The notes below the pieces were generated by a model. The model was not told where the DNA came from, did not search any database, and saw only the letters and a program-made list of their open reading frames with translations. DNA of 50,924 nucleotides from an uncultured Alphaproteobacteria bacterium (GTDB lineage: Bacteria; Pseudomonadota; Alphaproteobacteria; UBA8366; JADFVY01): contig CAMYNJ010000131.1 in assembly GCA_947259795.1 (NCBI GenBank), positions 8,790 to 59,713 on the forward strand, given 5' to 3'. How positions within the stretch are numbered: position 1 is the first letter of the stretch; each line of letters opens with the position of its first letter. The translations under genes and the position numbers were made by a program. Shown one piece after another: positions 14,484 to 23,319 of the stretch.

Positions 14484-16412
14484 TTGACGAGCCGCGAAAC
14501 CGCCCCCTACGGCACCTGGAAGTCGCCCGTTACCGCCGACCTGATTACCGGCGGCAGTATCGGTTTTGCGCAGGTGGAGCTGGACGGTGAAGATGCCTAT
14601 TGGCTGGAGCAGCGCCCGGCGGAGGATGGCCGGGTCGCCATCCTGCGGCGCACTGCCGACGGCGAAACCACTGAAGCTATCCCGACAGATTTCGGCGCGC
14701 GCAGCCGTGTCCATGAATATGGCGGCGGGGCGTTCGCCGTGCAGGGCGGCGCGATCTTCTTTGCCAACACCGCCGATCAGCGGGTCTGGATGGCCGAACC
14801 GGGCAGCGCTGCCCGGCCGCTCACGCCCGAAGGCGAGACCCGCCATGCGGATATTACAGTGGACGGAAAGCGCCGGTGGCTGATCTGCGTCTGCGAGGAC
14901 CATGGCCGCGAAGGCGAACCGGAAAACCTGCTGCTGCTGGTCACTTTCGACGGCGGCATGGCAAAACTGCACCGCGGCCGCGATTTCTATGGCGCGCCGC
15001 GCCTGTCACCCGACGGCAACCGGCTGGCCTGGATCTGCTGGGATCATCCAAACATGCCCTGGGACGGGACCGAACTGTGGGTCGCCGATCTCGGCGGCGA
15101 TTCCCGGCTTGGCAATGCGCGGCGTGTCGCCGGCGGGCCGACGGAATCGATTTTCCAGCCAGAATGGTCGCCGGACGGGCAACTGCATTTCGTATCCGAC
15201 CGCACCGGCTGGTGGAATCTCTATCGCTGGATGGGCAAGGGAGTGGAGGCCGAGGCGCTTTGCCCCATGGAGGCGGAGTGCGGCCAGGGCTTCTGGCAGT
15301 TCGGCATGGCGACCTATGGATTTGTCGGTGACGGCGAGATCGTCATGGCTGTCGCCGAGGAGGGCGAGTGGCGGCTGCGCCGGTTGCCCGCCGAAGCCGG
15401 CAAGTTGCAGCCGGTCGATCTGCCTTTCGCAGACTATCACGGCATTCGGACGAAAGGGGACAGGGTCGCCTTTATCGCCGCCGGCGACCGCGGGCCCTCG
15501 TCGGTCGTGCTCTATGACGCCGCTGCCGATACGCACCAGGTGCTGAAGCAATCCTCGACCCTCAACATCGATCCCGGCTACCTGTCGGCGCCCGAGGCGG
15601 TGAGTTTTCCGACGGGCGGCGGCGAAACCGCGCACGGGTTTCTCTATATGCCGGCGAACCGGGATTTCGTGGCGCCGGCGGGGGAACTGCCGCCGCTCAT
15701 CGTCAAGGGGCATGGCGGACCCACCTCGCAGGCGCGGCGCGGGTTGAACCTGAAAATCCAGTACTGGACCAGCCGTGGTTTTGCGTATCTGGACGTCAAT
15801 TACCGGGGATCGACGGGTTTCGGGACCGACTATCGCCGGAAGCTGGACGGGCAGTGGGGCGTGGCCGATGTCGAGGATTGCGTAGCCGGCGCGCGCTGGC
15901 TCGCCGAACAGGGCCGGGTCGATGGCGAGCGGCTGCTGATATCGGGCGGCAGTGCCGGGGGCTATACCGTGCTGGCGGCGCTGACCTTCCATGACGTCTT
16001 CAAAGCCGGGGCCAGCCATTACGGCATCGGCGACCTGATGGCGCTGGCCGACGACACCCACAAGTTCGAAAGCCGCTACGTCGACCGGCTGGTCGGCCCG
16101 CTGCCCGAGGCCGAGGCGGTTTGGCGCGACCGCTCGCCGATCAACCATACCGACCGGCTGGATTGTCCGGTGATCTTCTTCCAGGGGCTCGATGACAAGG
16201 TGGTGCCGCCGAACCAGACGGAAGCCATGGTGGCGGCGTTGCGCACCAAGGGAATCCCCGTCGCCTACGTTCCCTTCGAAGGCGAGGGCCACGGCTTCGG
16301 CAAAGCAGAGAACATCAAGCGCGCCCTGGAAGGCGAGCTGTATTTCTACGGCCGCGTCTTCGGCTTCGATCCGGCCGACGAGATCGAACCGGTCGAGATC
16401 GAGAATCTGTGA
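14484..16412 (+). CDS. S9 family (prolyl oligopeptidase-type) peptidase
   Basis: A 642-aa serine peptidase of the acylaminoacyl-peptidase/dipeptidyl-peptidase group. Residues about 30-370 form a beta-propeller with strands such as SRVHEYGGGAFAV, SPDGNRLAWICWDHPNMPWDGTEL and FVSDRTGWWNLYR. Residues about 380-640 form the alpha/beta hydrolase domain, with an oxyanion region HGGPTSQ, the nucleophile Ser490 in GGSAGG, the acid Asp570 in GLDDKVVP and His603 in GEGHGF. No signal peptide is seen, so it is cytosolic; it probably degrades short peptides. TTG 14484 is chosen because GGAG (14474-14477) lies 6 bases upstream; GTG at 14472 is an alternative. It is transcribed alone and converges on the HEAT-repeat gene. 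Confidence 0.9.
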   Translation: MTSRETAPYGTWKSPVTADLITGGSIGFAQVELDGEDAYWLEQRPAEDGRVAILRRTADGETTEAIPTDFGARSRVHEYGGGAFAVQGGAIFFANTADQRVWMAEPGSAARPLTPEGETRHADITVDGKRRWLICVCEDHGREGEPENLLLLVTFDGGMAKLHRGRDFYGAPRLSPDGNRLAWICWDHPNMPWDGTELWVADLGGDSRLGNARRVAGGPTESIFQPEWSPDGQLHFVSDRTGWWNLYRWMGKGVEAEALCPMEAECGQGFWQFGMATYGFVGDGEIVMAVAEEGEWRLRRLPAEAGKLQPVDLPFADYHGIRTKGDRVAFIAAGDRGPSSVVLYDAAADTHQVLKQSSTLNIDPGYLSAPEAVSFPTGGGETAHGFLYMPANRDFVAPAGELPPLIVKGHGGPTSQARRGLNLKIQYWTSRGFAYLDVNYRGSTGFGTDYRRKLDGQWGVADVEDCVAGARWLAEQGRVDGERLLISGGSAGGYTVLAALTFHDVFKAGASHYGIGDLMALADDTHKFESRYVDRLVGPLPEAEAVWRDRSPINHTDRLDCPVIFFQGLDDKVVPPNQTEAMVAALRTKGIPVAYVPFEGEGHGFGKAENIKRALEGELYFYGRVFGFDPADEIEPVEIENL

Positions 16413-16433
16413 GGGTGGGGGCCGACGTCCGAA

Positions 16434-17594
16434 CTATCCAGCCGGCTCGCAGGAACCCGCTTTCGGGCGGTAGGCGTCCAGCGCTTCTTCCAGCCCGTCG
16501 TAACCGCCGCCGCCGGCCTTCGTGATTTTTCTCAGCGCCTCGTATGCTTCCAGCCCGACCATCTCCTGCGGATCGTCCAGCGCGGCGTAAAGCGCATCCG
16601 CCGCCGTCGCGGCCGCCGCACCCATCTGCCCCAGCGCCCAGGCGGCCTGGGCGCGGACATCCTCGTCCCCGTCGGTTTCCAGCGCCCTGGTGAGCAAGGG
16701 GACGGTCCGCGCCGCCTGCGCCTCGCCCATTCGTCCCAGCGCCCAGGCGGCGTTATGCCTGATTTCGCTGGACTCGTCGGATAGCGCGGTCTCGATGGCC
16801 GAAATGGCCTCCGCCGCCTCCGGCCCCAGCCGCCCCAGCGCCAGAATTGCGTCACCGCGGACTTCCGTGTCGGGGTCGGTCATGAAGCGGGTCAGCATCC
16901 CGATCGTGCCTTCCGGCAGTTCCGCGCCGGTCTGGACCAGCGCCGACAGCGCCGCCGCCCGCACGCCGGCGTCGGGATCCTCCAGCGCCGCGACCAGCGC
17001 GTCTTCCGCCCTGATGTTCATGAAATCGATATTGCCCAGTGCCCGCGCCGCCAGTTGCCGGGTTATGGGATCTTCCGCCGCCAGCTGAAGGGCGATGGCA
17101 TCCGTGGCCGTCTCCGCCGCCGTGCCGATCCGCGACAATGCCCGCAGTGCGGCATGGCGCATCGCCGCGTCCGGGTCGCCGGAAGCGTCGGCGAGAGCGC
17201 TTATGGCCACATCCGACGATGCTTCGAGGCGGCCCAGTATTTCCGCGGCGACTACCCTGTTCGGCGCGTCCGCATCGGCGACCATTCCGGCGAGGAAGGG
17301 GACGGCCGAACCGGCTCCGTAGCCCAGCTCGACGATCTCATCCGCGGCGGCCGCGGCTTGCGCCGCGTCGCCGCTTTCGACGCTGTCCACCAGTTTCTCC
17401 AACTCGAAGGACATGAACCCGCGGGTCATGTAGCGCCAGGCGCCCCAGCCGCCCGCCGAAAGGACGGCCAGCACGACCAGTGCCATCAGTGCCATATAGG
17501 CCAAGTGGAAGGCGCTGTAGCCGCCGTCGCGCCGCGCAGCGTTCGCGGGTGGGCGCGGCTGGTCATGCGGGTCGTTGGCGTTATCGTCTTGCAT
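16434..17594 (-). CDS. Membrane-anchored HEAT-repeat protein
   Basis: A 386-aa protein. A cytoplasmic polar N-terminus (residues 1-28) precedes one membrane segment (about 30-52, YMALMALVVLAVLSAGGWGAW). From about residue 60 to 370 there are roughly eight HEAT/PBS-lyase-like helical repeats with units such as DPDAAMRHAALRALSRIG, DPDAGVRAAALSALVQTG, DTEVRGDAILALGRLG, SSEIRHNAAWALGRMG and DEDVRAQAAWALGQMG. Such alpha-solenoids are protein-binding scaffolds; the partner is unknown. Membrane topology suggests the solenoid is in the periplasm (inference, N-in). The gene lies 20 bases upstream of a hypothetical gene's stop in reverse order and may share its transcript. Confidence 0.82.
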   Translation of the reverse strand: MQDDNANDPHDQPRPPANAARRDGGYSAFHLAYMALMALVVLAVLSAGGWGAWRYMTRGFMSFELEKLVDSVESGDAAQAAAAADEIVELGYGAGSAVPFLAGMVADADAPNRVVAAEILGRLEASSDVAISALADASGDPDAAMRHAALRALSRIGTAAETATDAIALQLAAEDPITRQLAARALGNIDFMNIRAEDALVAALEDPDAGVRAAALSALVQTGAELPEGTIGMLTRFMTDPDTEVRGDAILALGRLGPEAAEAISAIETALSDESSEIRHNAAWALGRMGEAQAARTVPLLTRALETDGDEDVRAQAAWALGQMGAAAATAADALYAALDDPQEMVGLEAYEALRKITKAGGGGYDGLEEALDAYRPKAGSCEPAG

Positions 17595-17615
17595 CCATGG
17601 CTCCGCTCATCGTCG

Positions 17616-17963
17616 TCAGTGGTCGGCGCCATGCAGGATCTGGTCGCGAATCCCGGTTTCGTAGCCCAGCCCGGCGGGGGTGACGACGATGCTGAAGGGA
17701 AAGACGCCGGCCGCCGCCACACCCTTGCGCACCAGCGCCAGCCAGACGCCCTCGTTGGTCAGCCCGGTCGCGTCGCGGCTCATCACGACCCGCGCGCCGA
17801 CATGGAAATGATTGCCGTGCGGCGCCGGGATGCCGGTGATTCGCGTGCCGCCGGTACCCTCGTCGCGTTCGGAGATACCGGGATCGCCTGCCAGTTCCTG
17901 CAGGATGGCCAGGGTCTTGAGCTGCAGCTTGTTCAGTTTCAGCGGATTCGCTTTCGGCGGCAT
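17616..17963 (-). CDS. Conserved-looking hypothetical protein
   Basis: A 115-aa soluble protein. ATG 17963 is chosen over an upstream alternative at 18020 because GAGGAAG lies a few bases before it and the upstream residues look non-coding. It begins with a basic helix (LKLNKLQLKTLAILQELA), then HGNHFHVGARVVMSRDATGLTNEGVWLALVRKGV and ends in GIRDQILHGADH. The HGNHFHVG motif, with three histidines, could bind metal, and the middle looks like a small beta-barrel, but I do not recognise the family. It is upstream of the HEAT-repeat gene on the same strand with a gap of 21 bases, so they are probably an operon. Confidence 0.7.
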   Translation of the reverse strand: MPPKANPLKLNKLQLKTLAILQELAGDPGISERDEGTGGTRITGIPAPHGNHFHVGARVVMSRDATGLTNEGVWLALVRKGVAAAGVFPFSIVVTPAGLGYETGIRDQILHGADH

Positions 17964-18084
17964 CGTCTTCCTCGTTCGTTGACAGCATGCAGATAAGCGC
18001 GAAGCCGATGTGCTGGTCAAGCGCCGTGCGAGGTGAGAGGGTTCGGGCGCGAGGCCGCACCGGGGAAGTAACCGGACACGGAAC

Positions 18085-18111
18085 AGGAAAGGGGCGGCCA
18101 GTGGCCGCCCC
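18085..18111 (-). terminator. Probable terminator downstream of the DsbA-like gene
   Basis: A 9-bp perfect stem, GGGGCGGCC (18091-18099) and GGCCGCCCC (18103-18111), with a 3-base loop. On the minus strand it is followed only by CTTTCC, so the U-run is weak. It lies 33 bases past the stop of the thioredoxin gene. Confidence 0.6.
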
Positions 18112-18143
18112 CATGGGTTTGCCTTCGTTCTCCGGCCCGCTCG

Positions 18144-19001
18144 CTACGAGCCGTATTTCTGGACGATTTGTCCCAGATCCTGTTCCGACAATTCACCGGG
18201 CTTGAGAGTGCCGGCGCGCGCGGCCGCGATGACGGCGACGATAATTTCCTTCGGCACCGCGCCGCCAATTACCGCCCCGTTGACCACGAAAGTCGGTGTT
18301 CCCTGGAACTGCAGGGCCTCGCCGAGGCTAACGGTCTCGCTTATATATTCTTTGACTCCGGGCGATTCCATATCCTTTTTCAGCTTGTCCATGTCGAGGC
18401 CGACGCCTTCGGCGAGCTGTAATATCTGAGCGTCGGACGAAAGAGACCCGCGCACGGTCATCAGCGCCTGATGGGTTTCGAGGTATTTTCCCTGCAGGTC
18501 GGCGGCCATGGCGACTTTCGCGGCGGTCAGCGAGGTCGGGCTGCGGCCGGTCAGGATCGGATATTCCTTCCAGACGACCCGCAAATTCGGGTCGGCCGCC
18601 TCAATTTCCTGCATGGTGGAGAAAACCCGCTTGCAGTAGGGACAGTTGTAATCGAAGAACTCGATCAGCGTGACGTCGCCTTCCGGGTTGCCCGTCACCG
18701 GCGTCATCGGATGGCGCTCCAGTTTTTCCTTGTGCGCCGCCATTGCCAGCGCCGCGCTCTCGCGTTCCTGCTGGATCTGCTGGGTGCGCAGCTTGTCGGA
18801 CACCTCGAGCAGGATTTCCGGATTTTCCAATAGATAGTCGCGGATGAAACCAGGGTTCTCCGTAAGGTATTCGCCAATGATTTTCTCGATTTCCGCCTTC
18901 TGGGCGGCGTCGAATTCCTGCGCCGAAGCCGGCAGACCCGCCAGCATCACCAGCATTCCCACAGCCGCGATGCGCGGTCCGAAACTCATAAAATACGTCA
19001 T
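18144..19001 (-). CDS. DsbA-family thiol:disulfide oxidoreductase (exported)
   Basis: A 285-aa exported thioredoxin-fold protein. A signal peptide (residues about 8-28, ending ASAQ) is followed by a helical N-terminal region (about 30-95) with a YLTENPGFIRDYLLENPEIL repeat-like stretch typical of the DsbA/ScsC/BDBD group, then a thioredoxin domain with the active site CPYC (Cys120, Cys123) and the cis-proline motif GTPTFVVNG near residue 245. The helical N-terminus resembles trimerising ScsC-type proteins, so it may act as a disulfide isomerase or reductase rather than a simple oxidase (inference). ATG 19001 is preferred because AAGGGA lies upstream; a 45-base longer frame has no support. Located in the periplasm. 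Confidence 0.88.
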   Translation of the reverse strand: MTYFMSFGPRIAAVGMLVMLAGLPASAQEFDAAQKAEIEKIIGEYLTENPGFIRDYLLENPEILLEVSDKLRTQQIQQERESAALAMAAHKEKLERHPMTPVTGNPEGDVTLIEFFDYNCPYCKRVFSTMQEIEAADPNLRVVWKEYPILTGRSPTSLTAAKVAMAADLQGKYLETHQALMTVRGSLSSDAQILQLAEGVGLDMDKLKKDMESPGVKEYISETVSLGEALQFQGTPTFVVNGAVIGGAVPKEIIVAVIAAARAGTLKPGELSEQDLGQIVQKYGS

Positions 19002-19133
19002 CCAAAACTTCCCTTGTGATCTGCCTTGTCGGCCCAGAAGCCGCACAAACTATCAGATGTTACACGTCAGCGCGACTTGAGTTGCAAGGAATTCGGCCTG
19101 GTGTCACGACAATTTTATCTGCCGTCCGCCAGT

Positions 19134-20501
19134 TCAACCTTGCTTCTTCTGCATTCCCCCCAGCAGATACTGGATATCCAGCGCGCGCGAATGCATGGGC
19201 GATCCCGGCGGCAGCAGTTCCAGCGCCTTGGCCACATTGCGCTCGGCGCCATCGCGATCGCGCAGCAGAACGGCTTCTTCGGCAAGTGCGTAGGAGGCCG
19301 CGCCGAAATTCTCCAGCCGGCCGTATCCGGTGGCCAGCAACCGCCAGATTCCAGGCGTTTGCTGTTCAAACTGGATCGCCTGGTTAAGCTGGTCGACGGC
19401 TTCTTGCGCGGCCTCGCGCCCCTCCAGCTCCAGCAGCGCCTGCGCCAGGCTCATCCGCAACAGCGGCAACTGTCCCTGCGACGTCTCCACCGAGCGGCGA
19501 TAAGGCGCGATGGATTCGCGGATGCGCCCCGCCTTCCATAGGACATAGCCCTTGGTTTCCTGGAAAAACGGATCGCCGGGTTTTTCCGCGATCAGGCTGT
19601 CGGCAAGCGCCACCGCCTCGTCCGTCCGATGCAGCTTTTCCAGCGCATAGACCCGGGCGTAGCGGGCTTCGACGTCGTCCTTGCCATTGTAACGGTTCAG
19701 CGTACGCTCCGGCGGGTCGATATAGCCGTTCAGCTTGCCGCGCATGCGGCGATGCAGATAGTCCAGCAATTCGGTTGGCGGCACATCGGAAAATTTCGAT
19801 TGCGCCACATGGCCGCGTACGGTGGTGATGCGCTCCTGGCTCAGCGGGTGGGTTCTCAGGTAGGGATCCTGCCTGCCCACCGCCAGCAGTTCCTGGCTTT
19901 GCAGTTGGTTAAGCACATCCATCAGGCCACGCGCCGACTGCCCGGTTTCCTCGAGATAGCGCAGCGCCGCCTGGTCGGCCTGGCTCTCCATGCCGCGGTT
20001 GTAATGCAGAAAGGACCCGGTTGCGGCAGACTGGCCCATCGTCGCGCCGGCAATCAGGGCTTCGGGATTGCCGCTGGCGCCGGCGGCGACGGCGCCCAGC
20101 ACCAGTGCGACGATCGACTGGGCGCTGGCGTTGCGCAGGTTTTCCTGCATCTGGGCCAGATGCCCGCCCGCGATATGGCCGGTCTCATGCGCCACCACGC
20201 CGATGACGCTGTTCGCATTCTCGGCATTGCGCAACAGGCCCGTATTGATGAATATACGCTGCCCGCCGGCGACGAAGGCATTCAGCCTGTCGTCGAGGAC
20301 AAGATGAACAGAAAGCGCGGCGGGTTCCAGCCCGGCCGCTTCTAACACTGGCCTCGCGAAAACACGGATGGTATTTTCGATTTCCGCATCGCGAATCAGC
20401 GATATCTTTCCGGAACCTTGGGCAACCGAAGCGTTGGGCGCGACGAGCAGCGCCATGGCCATGGCAACATAAAAGGAAGCGATCAGGCGTATGGGTTTCA
20501 A
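19134..20501 (-). CDS. M48 family metalloprotease with TPR domain (BepA-like)
   Basis: A 455-aa exported zinc protease. It has a signal peptide (about 1-27), an M48 protease domain (about 35-235) with the zinc motif HETGH (His105, Glu106, His109) and third ligand Glu172 in MESQAD, then TPR-like helices (about 265-450) with units such as ARVYALEKLHRTDEAVALADSLI. The layout matches BepA (YfgC) of E. coli, a periplasmic chaperone/protease in outer-membrane protein assembly (LptD quality control). The C-terminal helices end KKQG. It is transcribed divergently from the gamma-glutamyltransferase-like gene, with only 40 bases between starts. Confidence 0.9.
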   Translation of the reverse strand: MKPIRLIASFYVAMAMALLVAPNASVAQGSGKISLIRDAEIENTIRVFARPVLEAAGLEPAALSVHLVLDDRLNAFVAGGQRIFINTGLLRNAENANSVIGVVAHETGHIAGGHLAQMQENLRNASAQSIVALVLGAVAAGASGNPEALIAGATMGQSAATGSFLHYNRGMESQADQAALRYLEETGQSARGLMDVLNQLQSQELLAVGRQDPYLRTHPLSQERITTVRGHVAQSKFSDVPPTELLDYLHRRMRGKLNGYIDPPERTLNRYNGKDDVEARYARVYALEKLHRTDEAVALADSLIAEKPGDPFFQETKGYVLWKAGRIRESIAPYRRSVETSQGQLPLLRMSLAQALLELEGREAAQEAVDQLNQAIQFEQQTPGIWRLLATGYGRLENFGAASYALAEEAVLLRDRDGAERNVAKALELLPPGSPMHSRALDIQYLLGGMQKKQG

Positions 20502-20541
20502 CGAATTATTTCTCCGTTACGGTTGCAGACTAACCCGCGCT

Positions 20542-22140
20542 ATGCGCCGGCGCAATCGTGCAGCCTTATTCCTCGCCGCGACGTTTCTGCTCGCTGGATG
20601 CGCATCCAGTGAAATAGATGAGGTGCTGCCGGGCGGTATTTTCAAGGGGGCAGCCGTCGCCGACGAACCGCTGGCGGCTCGCGCGGCCATGGAGATGCTG
20701 GCCAAGGGCGGGTCGGCGGCGGACGCCGCGGTGGCGGCTTATTTCGCCCTCGCGGTGACTTATCCTTCGGCGGCCAGCCTTGGCGGCGGCGGCGTCTGCA
20801 TGGTCGCCGACTGGGACCGGGGACAAGTGTTCTCGCTGGATTTCGTCGCTCCCAGATCGTCGATGACGGATGCCTACCGGGCGACGGCGGTGCCCGCCAA
20901 CGTGCGTGGCATGGCGGCGCTGCATGCCCGCTATGGCTATCTGGACTGGCGTGCTTTGCTGGCGCCGGCCGAAAAGATCGCGCGGTTCGGCGAGCCCCTG
21001 ACCAGGGCGTCGGCCGCGGCCTATGCCGCCGGTGGCGACGCGCTGCTGGCGCAAAGCGGGGCAAAGGCGATTTTCGCATCGAGAGGCGGTCTGCCTGCCG
21101 AGGGCGAGGCCGTGCCGCAGCCCGATCTCGCCGACGTTCTGGCCACCCTGAGACTCAATGGCGCCGGCTCGATGTATAAAGGGCCGCTGGCCGAACGATT
21201 GGTCGCGGCGGTCAGGGAAGCAGGCGGTTCCCTGGTTCGCGAGGACCTGCAGAATTTTGCCCCGAACTGGCAACCGGTGACAGGTGTGCGATATGGCAAC
21301 GACCGGGCCTATTTTGCCCCGCCGCCGGCCGGCGCGGGTCTGGTGGCCGGCCAGATGTGGCAGATGCTGGCTCAGGGCAAACGCTATGCGAGGGCCGATG
21401 AGGGAGAAAGGCTTCATCTGCTGGCCGAATCGGCGCGTATCGCCCTTGGCGGACGCTCGCGCTGGCTGGCCGACGACGGAACGAATGTACAGCCGGCCGA
21501 CCTGCTGTCCGAGCAGGCTGCCGGCGCCAACTTGGCGAATTACAACCCATCCGCGGCTGCCGGCGCCGGACAGGCCGACAACGGTGCACCGCGGCAAACG
21601 GCGGCGCCGGAGAGCACCGGGGTGGTGGCGATGGATTACCTGGGCGGGGCGGCGGCGTGCAGTTTCACCGCCTATCAGCCCTTCGGAACGGGCTGGGTCG
21701 CGCCGGGCACGGGCATTCTTTTGGCGCCGTCGCCACAGCCGGTGGATCGCAATCCCTTGTCGCTGGGTCCGATGATGGTCTTCAATCCGCAGGTGCGGTC
21801 GATCAAGTTCCTTGCGGCCGGCGGCGATGGCGCCGATGGGGCATCGGCGATGGTCAACGTCGCGGCTGCGGCCGTGATCGACCAGCAACGGCTGGATAAG
21901 TTGATCGGCCGGCCCCGCGTTCATCATGGCGGCGGGGACCCGGTTTTTCTGGAATCTTTTGCCGATGAAGGGGCGGTTGCGGCATTGACCGGACGCGGCC
22001 ATTCGGTGGCCAAGGTGAATTCACTGGGGCGGGTAAACGCGATTCATTGTCCGCCGGGTTACCCGGTGGACCCGGAAAAAACCCTGTGCTGGGCTGTCAG
22101 CGATCCGCGTGGCTTCGGCCTCGCGGTATTCCCGGACTAG
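20542..22140 (+). CDS. Degenerate gamma-glutamyltransferase family lipoprotein
   Basis: A 532-aa protein starting at ATG 20542 with a lipoprotein signal (LFLAATFLLAGC; lipidated Cys near residue 17). The fold is that of gamma-glutamyltransferase: AAMEMLAKGGSAADAAVAAYF, SLGGGGVCMV, a TAVPANVRGMAALHARYG block, PLTRASAAAY and FGTGWVAPGTGILL. However, the segment aligned with the autoprocessing nucleophile (TTHYSVVD in E. coli) reads ESTGVVAMD; the later SSMSP is LSLGP and the GG oxyanion pair is GA. The large Ala/Pro-rich stretch before it is also shortened. It may therefore be catalytically inactive or use a Ser. A frame extends 51 bases further upstream into the start of the divergent gene and is less likely. 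The 3-base gap to the aminotransferase suggests an operon. Confidence 0.75.
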   Translation: MRRRNRAALFLAATFLLAGCASSEIDEVLPGGIFKGAAVADEPLAARAAMEMLAKGGSAADAAVAAYFALAVTYPSAASLGGGGVCMVADWDRGQVFSLDFVAPRSSMTDAYRATAVPANVRGMAALHARYGYLDWRALLAPAEKIARFGEPLTRASAAAYAAGGDALLAQSGAKAIFASRGGLPAEGEAVPQPDLADVLATLRLNGAGSMYKGPLAERLVAAVREAGGSLVREDLQNFAPNWQPVTGVRYGNDRAYFAPPPAGAGLVAGQMWQMLAQGKRYARADEGERLHLLAESARIALGGRSRWLADDGTNVQPADLLSEQAAGANLANYNPSAAAGAGQADNGAPRQTAAPESTGVVAMDYLGGAAACSFTAYQPFGTGWVAPGTGILLAPSPQPVDRNPLSLGPMMVFNPQVRSIKFLAAGGDGADGASAMVNVAAAAVIDQQRLDKLIGRPRVHHGGGDPVFLESFADEGAVAALTGRGHSVAKVNSLGRVNAIHCPPGYPVDPEKTLCWAVSDPRGFGLAVFPD

Positions 22141-22143
22141 CCG

Positions 22144-23319
22144 ATGGCGCCAAAGATCGCGCAACGGGGTGAAATTCCCCCCTTCATCGTGATGGAGGTG
22201 ATGCGCGCCGCGGCCGAGCGTGCGGCTTCCGGCGCAGTCGTCCGGCATATGGAGGTCGGCCAGCCGGGCACCGGCGCGCCGCAAGGCGTTATCGACGCGG
22301 CCCGCACCGCCCTGGACGAACACCGCATCGGCTATACCGTCGCCTTGGGCATCCCGGAACTGCGCGAGGCGATCGCCCGCCATTACCAGGATTACTATGG
22401 CGTTGCCGTGCCGGTGGAGCGGATTGTCGCCACCACCGGATCTTCCGGCGGTTTCCTGCTGTCCTTCCTGTCGGCCTTCGACCAGGGCGACCGTGTGGCC
22501 CTAGCCGCGCCGGGTTATCCCTGCTATCGCAACATCCTGACCGCCCTGGGAGTCGAGCCGGTTTCGCTGATGACCACAGCCGCCGACCGCTTCCAGCCGA
22601 CGCCGGCGCTTCTCGACAAGGCGCGCGGCGAAGGCCCGATCCACGGGTTGATGGTGGCCAGCCCGTCCAATCCGACCGGCACGATGCTGGGCCGGGCGGA
22701 ACTGCAGGCGCTGGTCGATTATTGCCGCGCCCATGATATTCGGCTGATTTCCGACGAGATCTATCATGGGATCACTTTCCGTCACCGGCCGGATACGGCG
22801 GCCGCGCTGAGCGGCGACGCCATCGTCATCAACAGTTTCTCGAAATATTTTTCGATGACCGGCTGGCGGCTGGGCTGGATGATCGTTCCGGACGACCTGA
22901 TGCGGCCGGTCGAGTCACTGGCGCAGAATCTCTTCATCTCGCCGCCGACCCTGTCCCAGATTGCCGCCGTGGCCGCCTTCGATTGCCGCGACGAGCTAGA
23001 GGCCAATGTCGCGCGCTATGCTGCGAACCGCGAGCTGCTGCTGGCCGAGTTGCCGAAGGCGGGTTTTACCGATCTCGCCCCGGCCGACGGGGCATTCTAC
23101 ATCTATGCCGATGTCGGCCATCTGACCAACGACAGCGAGGATTTTTGCCGCCGCATCCTGAACGAGGCGGGCGTTGCGGTAACGCCCGGCGTCGATTTCG
23201 ACCCCTGGCGCGGCAATCGCTTCCTGCGATTTTCCTTCGCGGAAAGCACCGCGGATATAAAGGCCGCGGCGAAGGCGCTGCGGCAGTGGCATGAAAGGGG
23301 AGGAGGAACCCCTTCCTAA
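22144..23319 (+). CDS. Class I/II PLP-dependent aminotransferase
   Basis: A 391-aa fold-type I aminotransferase. Motifs seen: VGQPGTGAP (about 39-47), the conserved GxxELREAIARHY (about 69-81), the ASPSNPTGT motif (about 176-184), DEIYHG (about 206), the PLP-binding Lys234 in NSFSKYFSMTGWRLGW, and the C-terminal RFLRFSFAES with the substrate-carboxylate Arg. Proteins of this form are often annotated as aspartate/alanine-type aminotransferases; the amino donor cannot be told. It follows the GGT-like lipoprotein by 3 bases and is likely co-transcribed. The start ATG 22144 directly follows the previous stop. Its stop overlaps the stop of the convergent cyclopropane synthase by 4 bases. Confidence 0.9.
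   Translation: MAPKIAQRGEIPPFIVMEVMRAAAERAASGAVVRHMEVGQPGTGAPQGVIDAARTALDEHRIGYTVALGIPELREAIARHYQDYYGVAVPVERIVATTGSSGGFLLSFLSAFDQGDRVALAAPGYPCYRNILTALGVEPVSLMTTAADRFQPTPALLDKARGEGPIHGLMVASPSNPTGTMLGRAELQALVDYCRAHDIRLISDEIYHGITFRHRPDTAAALSGDAIVINSFSKYFSMTGWRLGWMIVPDDLMRPVESLAQNLFISPPTLSQIAAVAAFDCRDELEANVARYAANRELLLAELPKAGFTDLAPADGAFYIYADVGHLTNDSEDFCRRILNEAGVAVTPGVDFDPWRGNRFLRFSFAESTADIKAAAKALRQWHERGGGTPS

Noticed and set aside
15006-16292. 428-aa minus-strand frame opposite the S9 peptidase
   Set aside because: Antisense shadow of a strongly supported peptidase gene.
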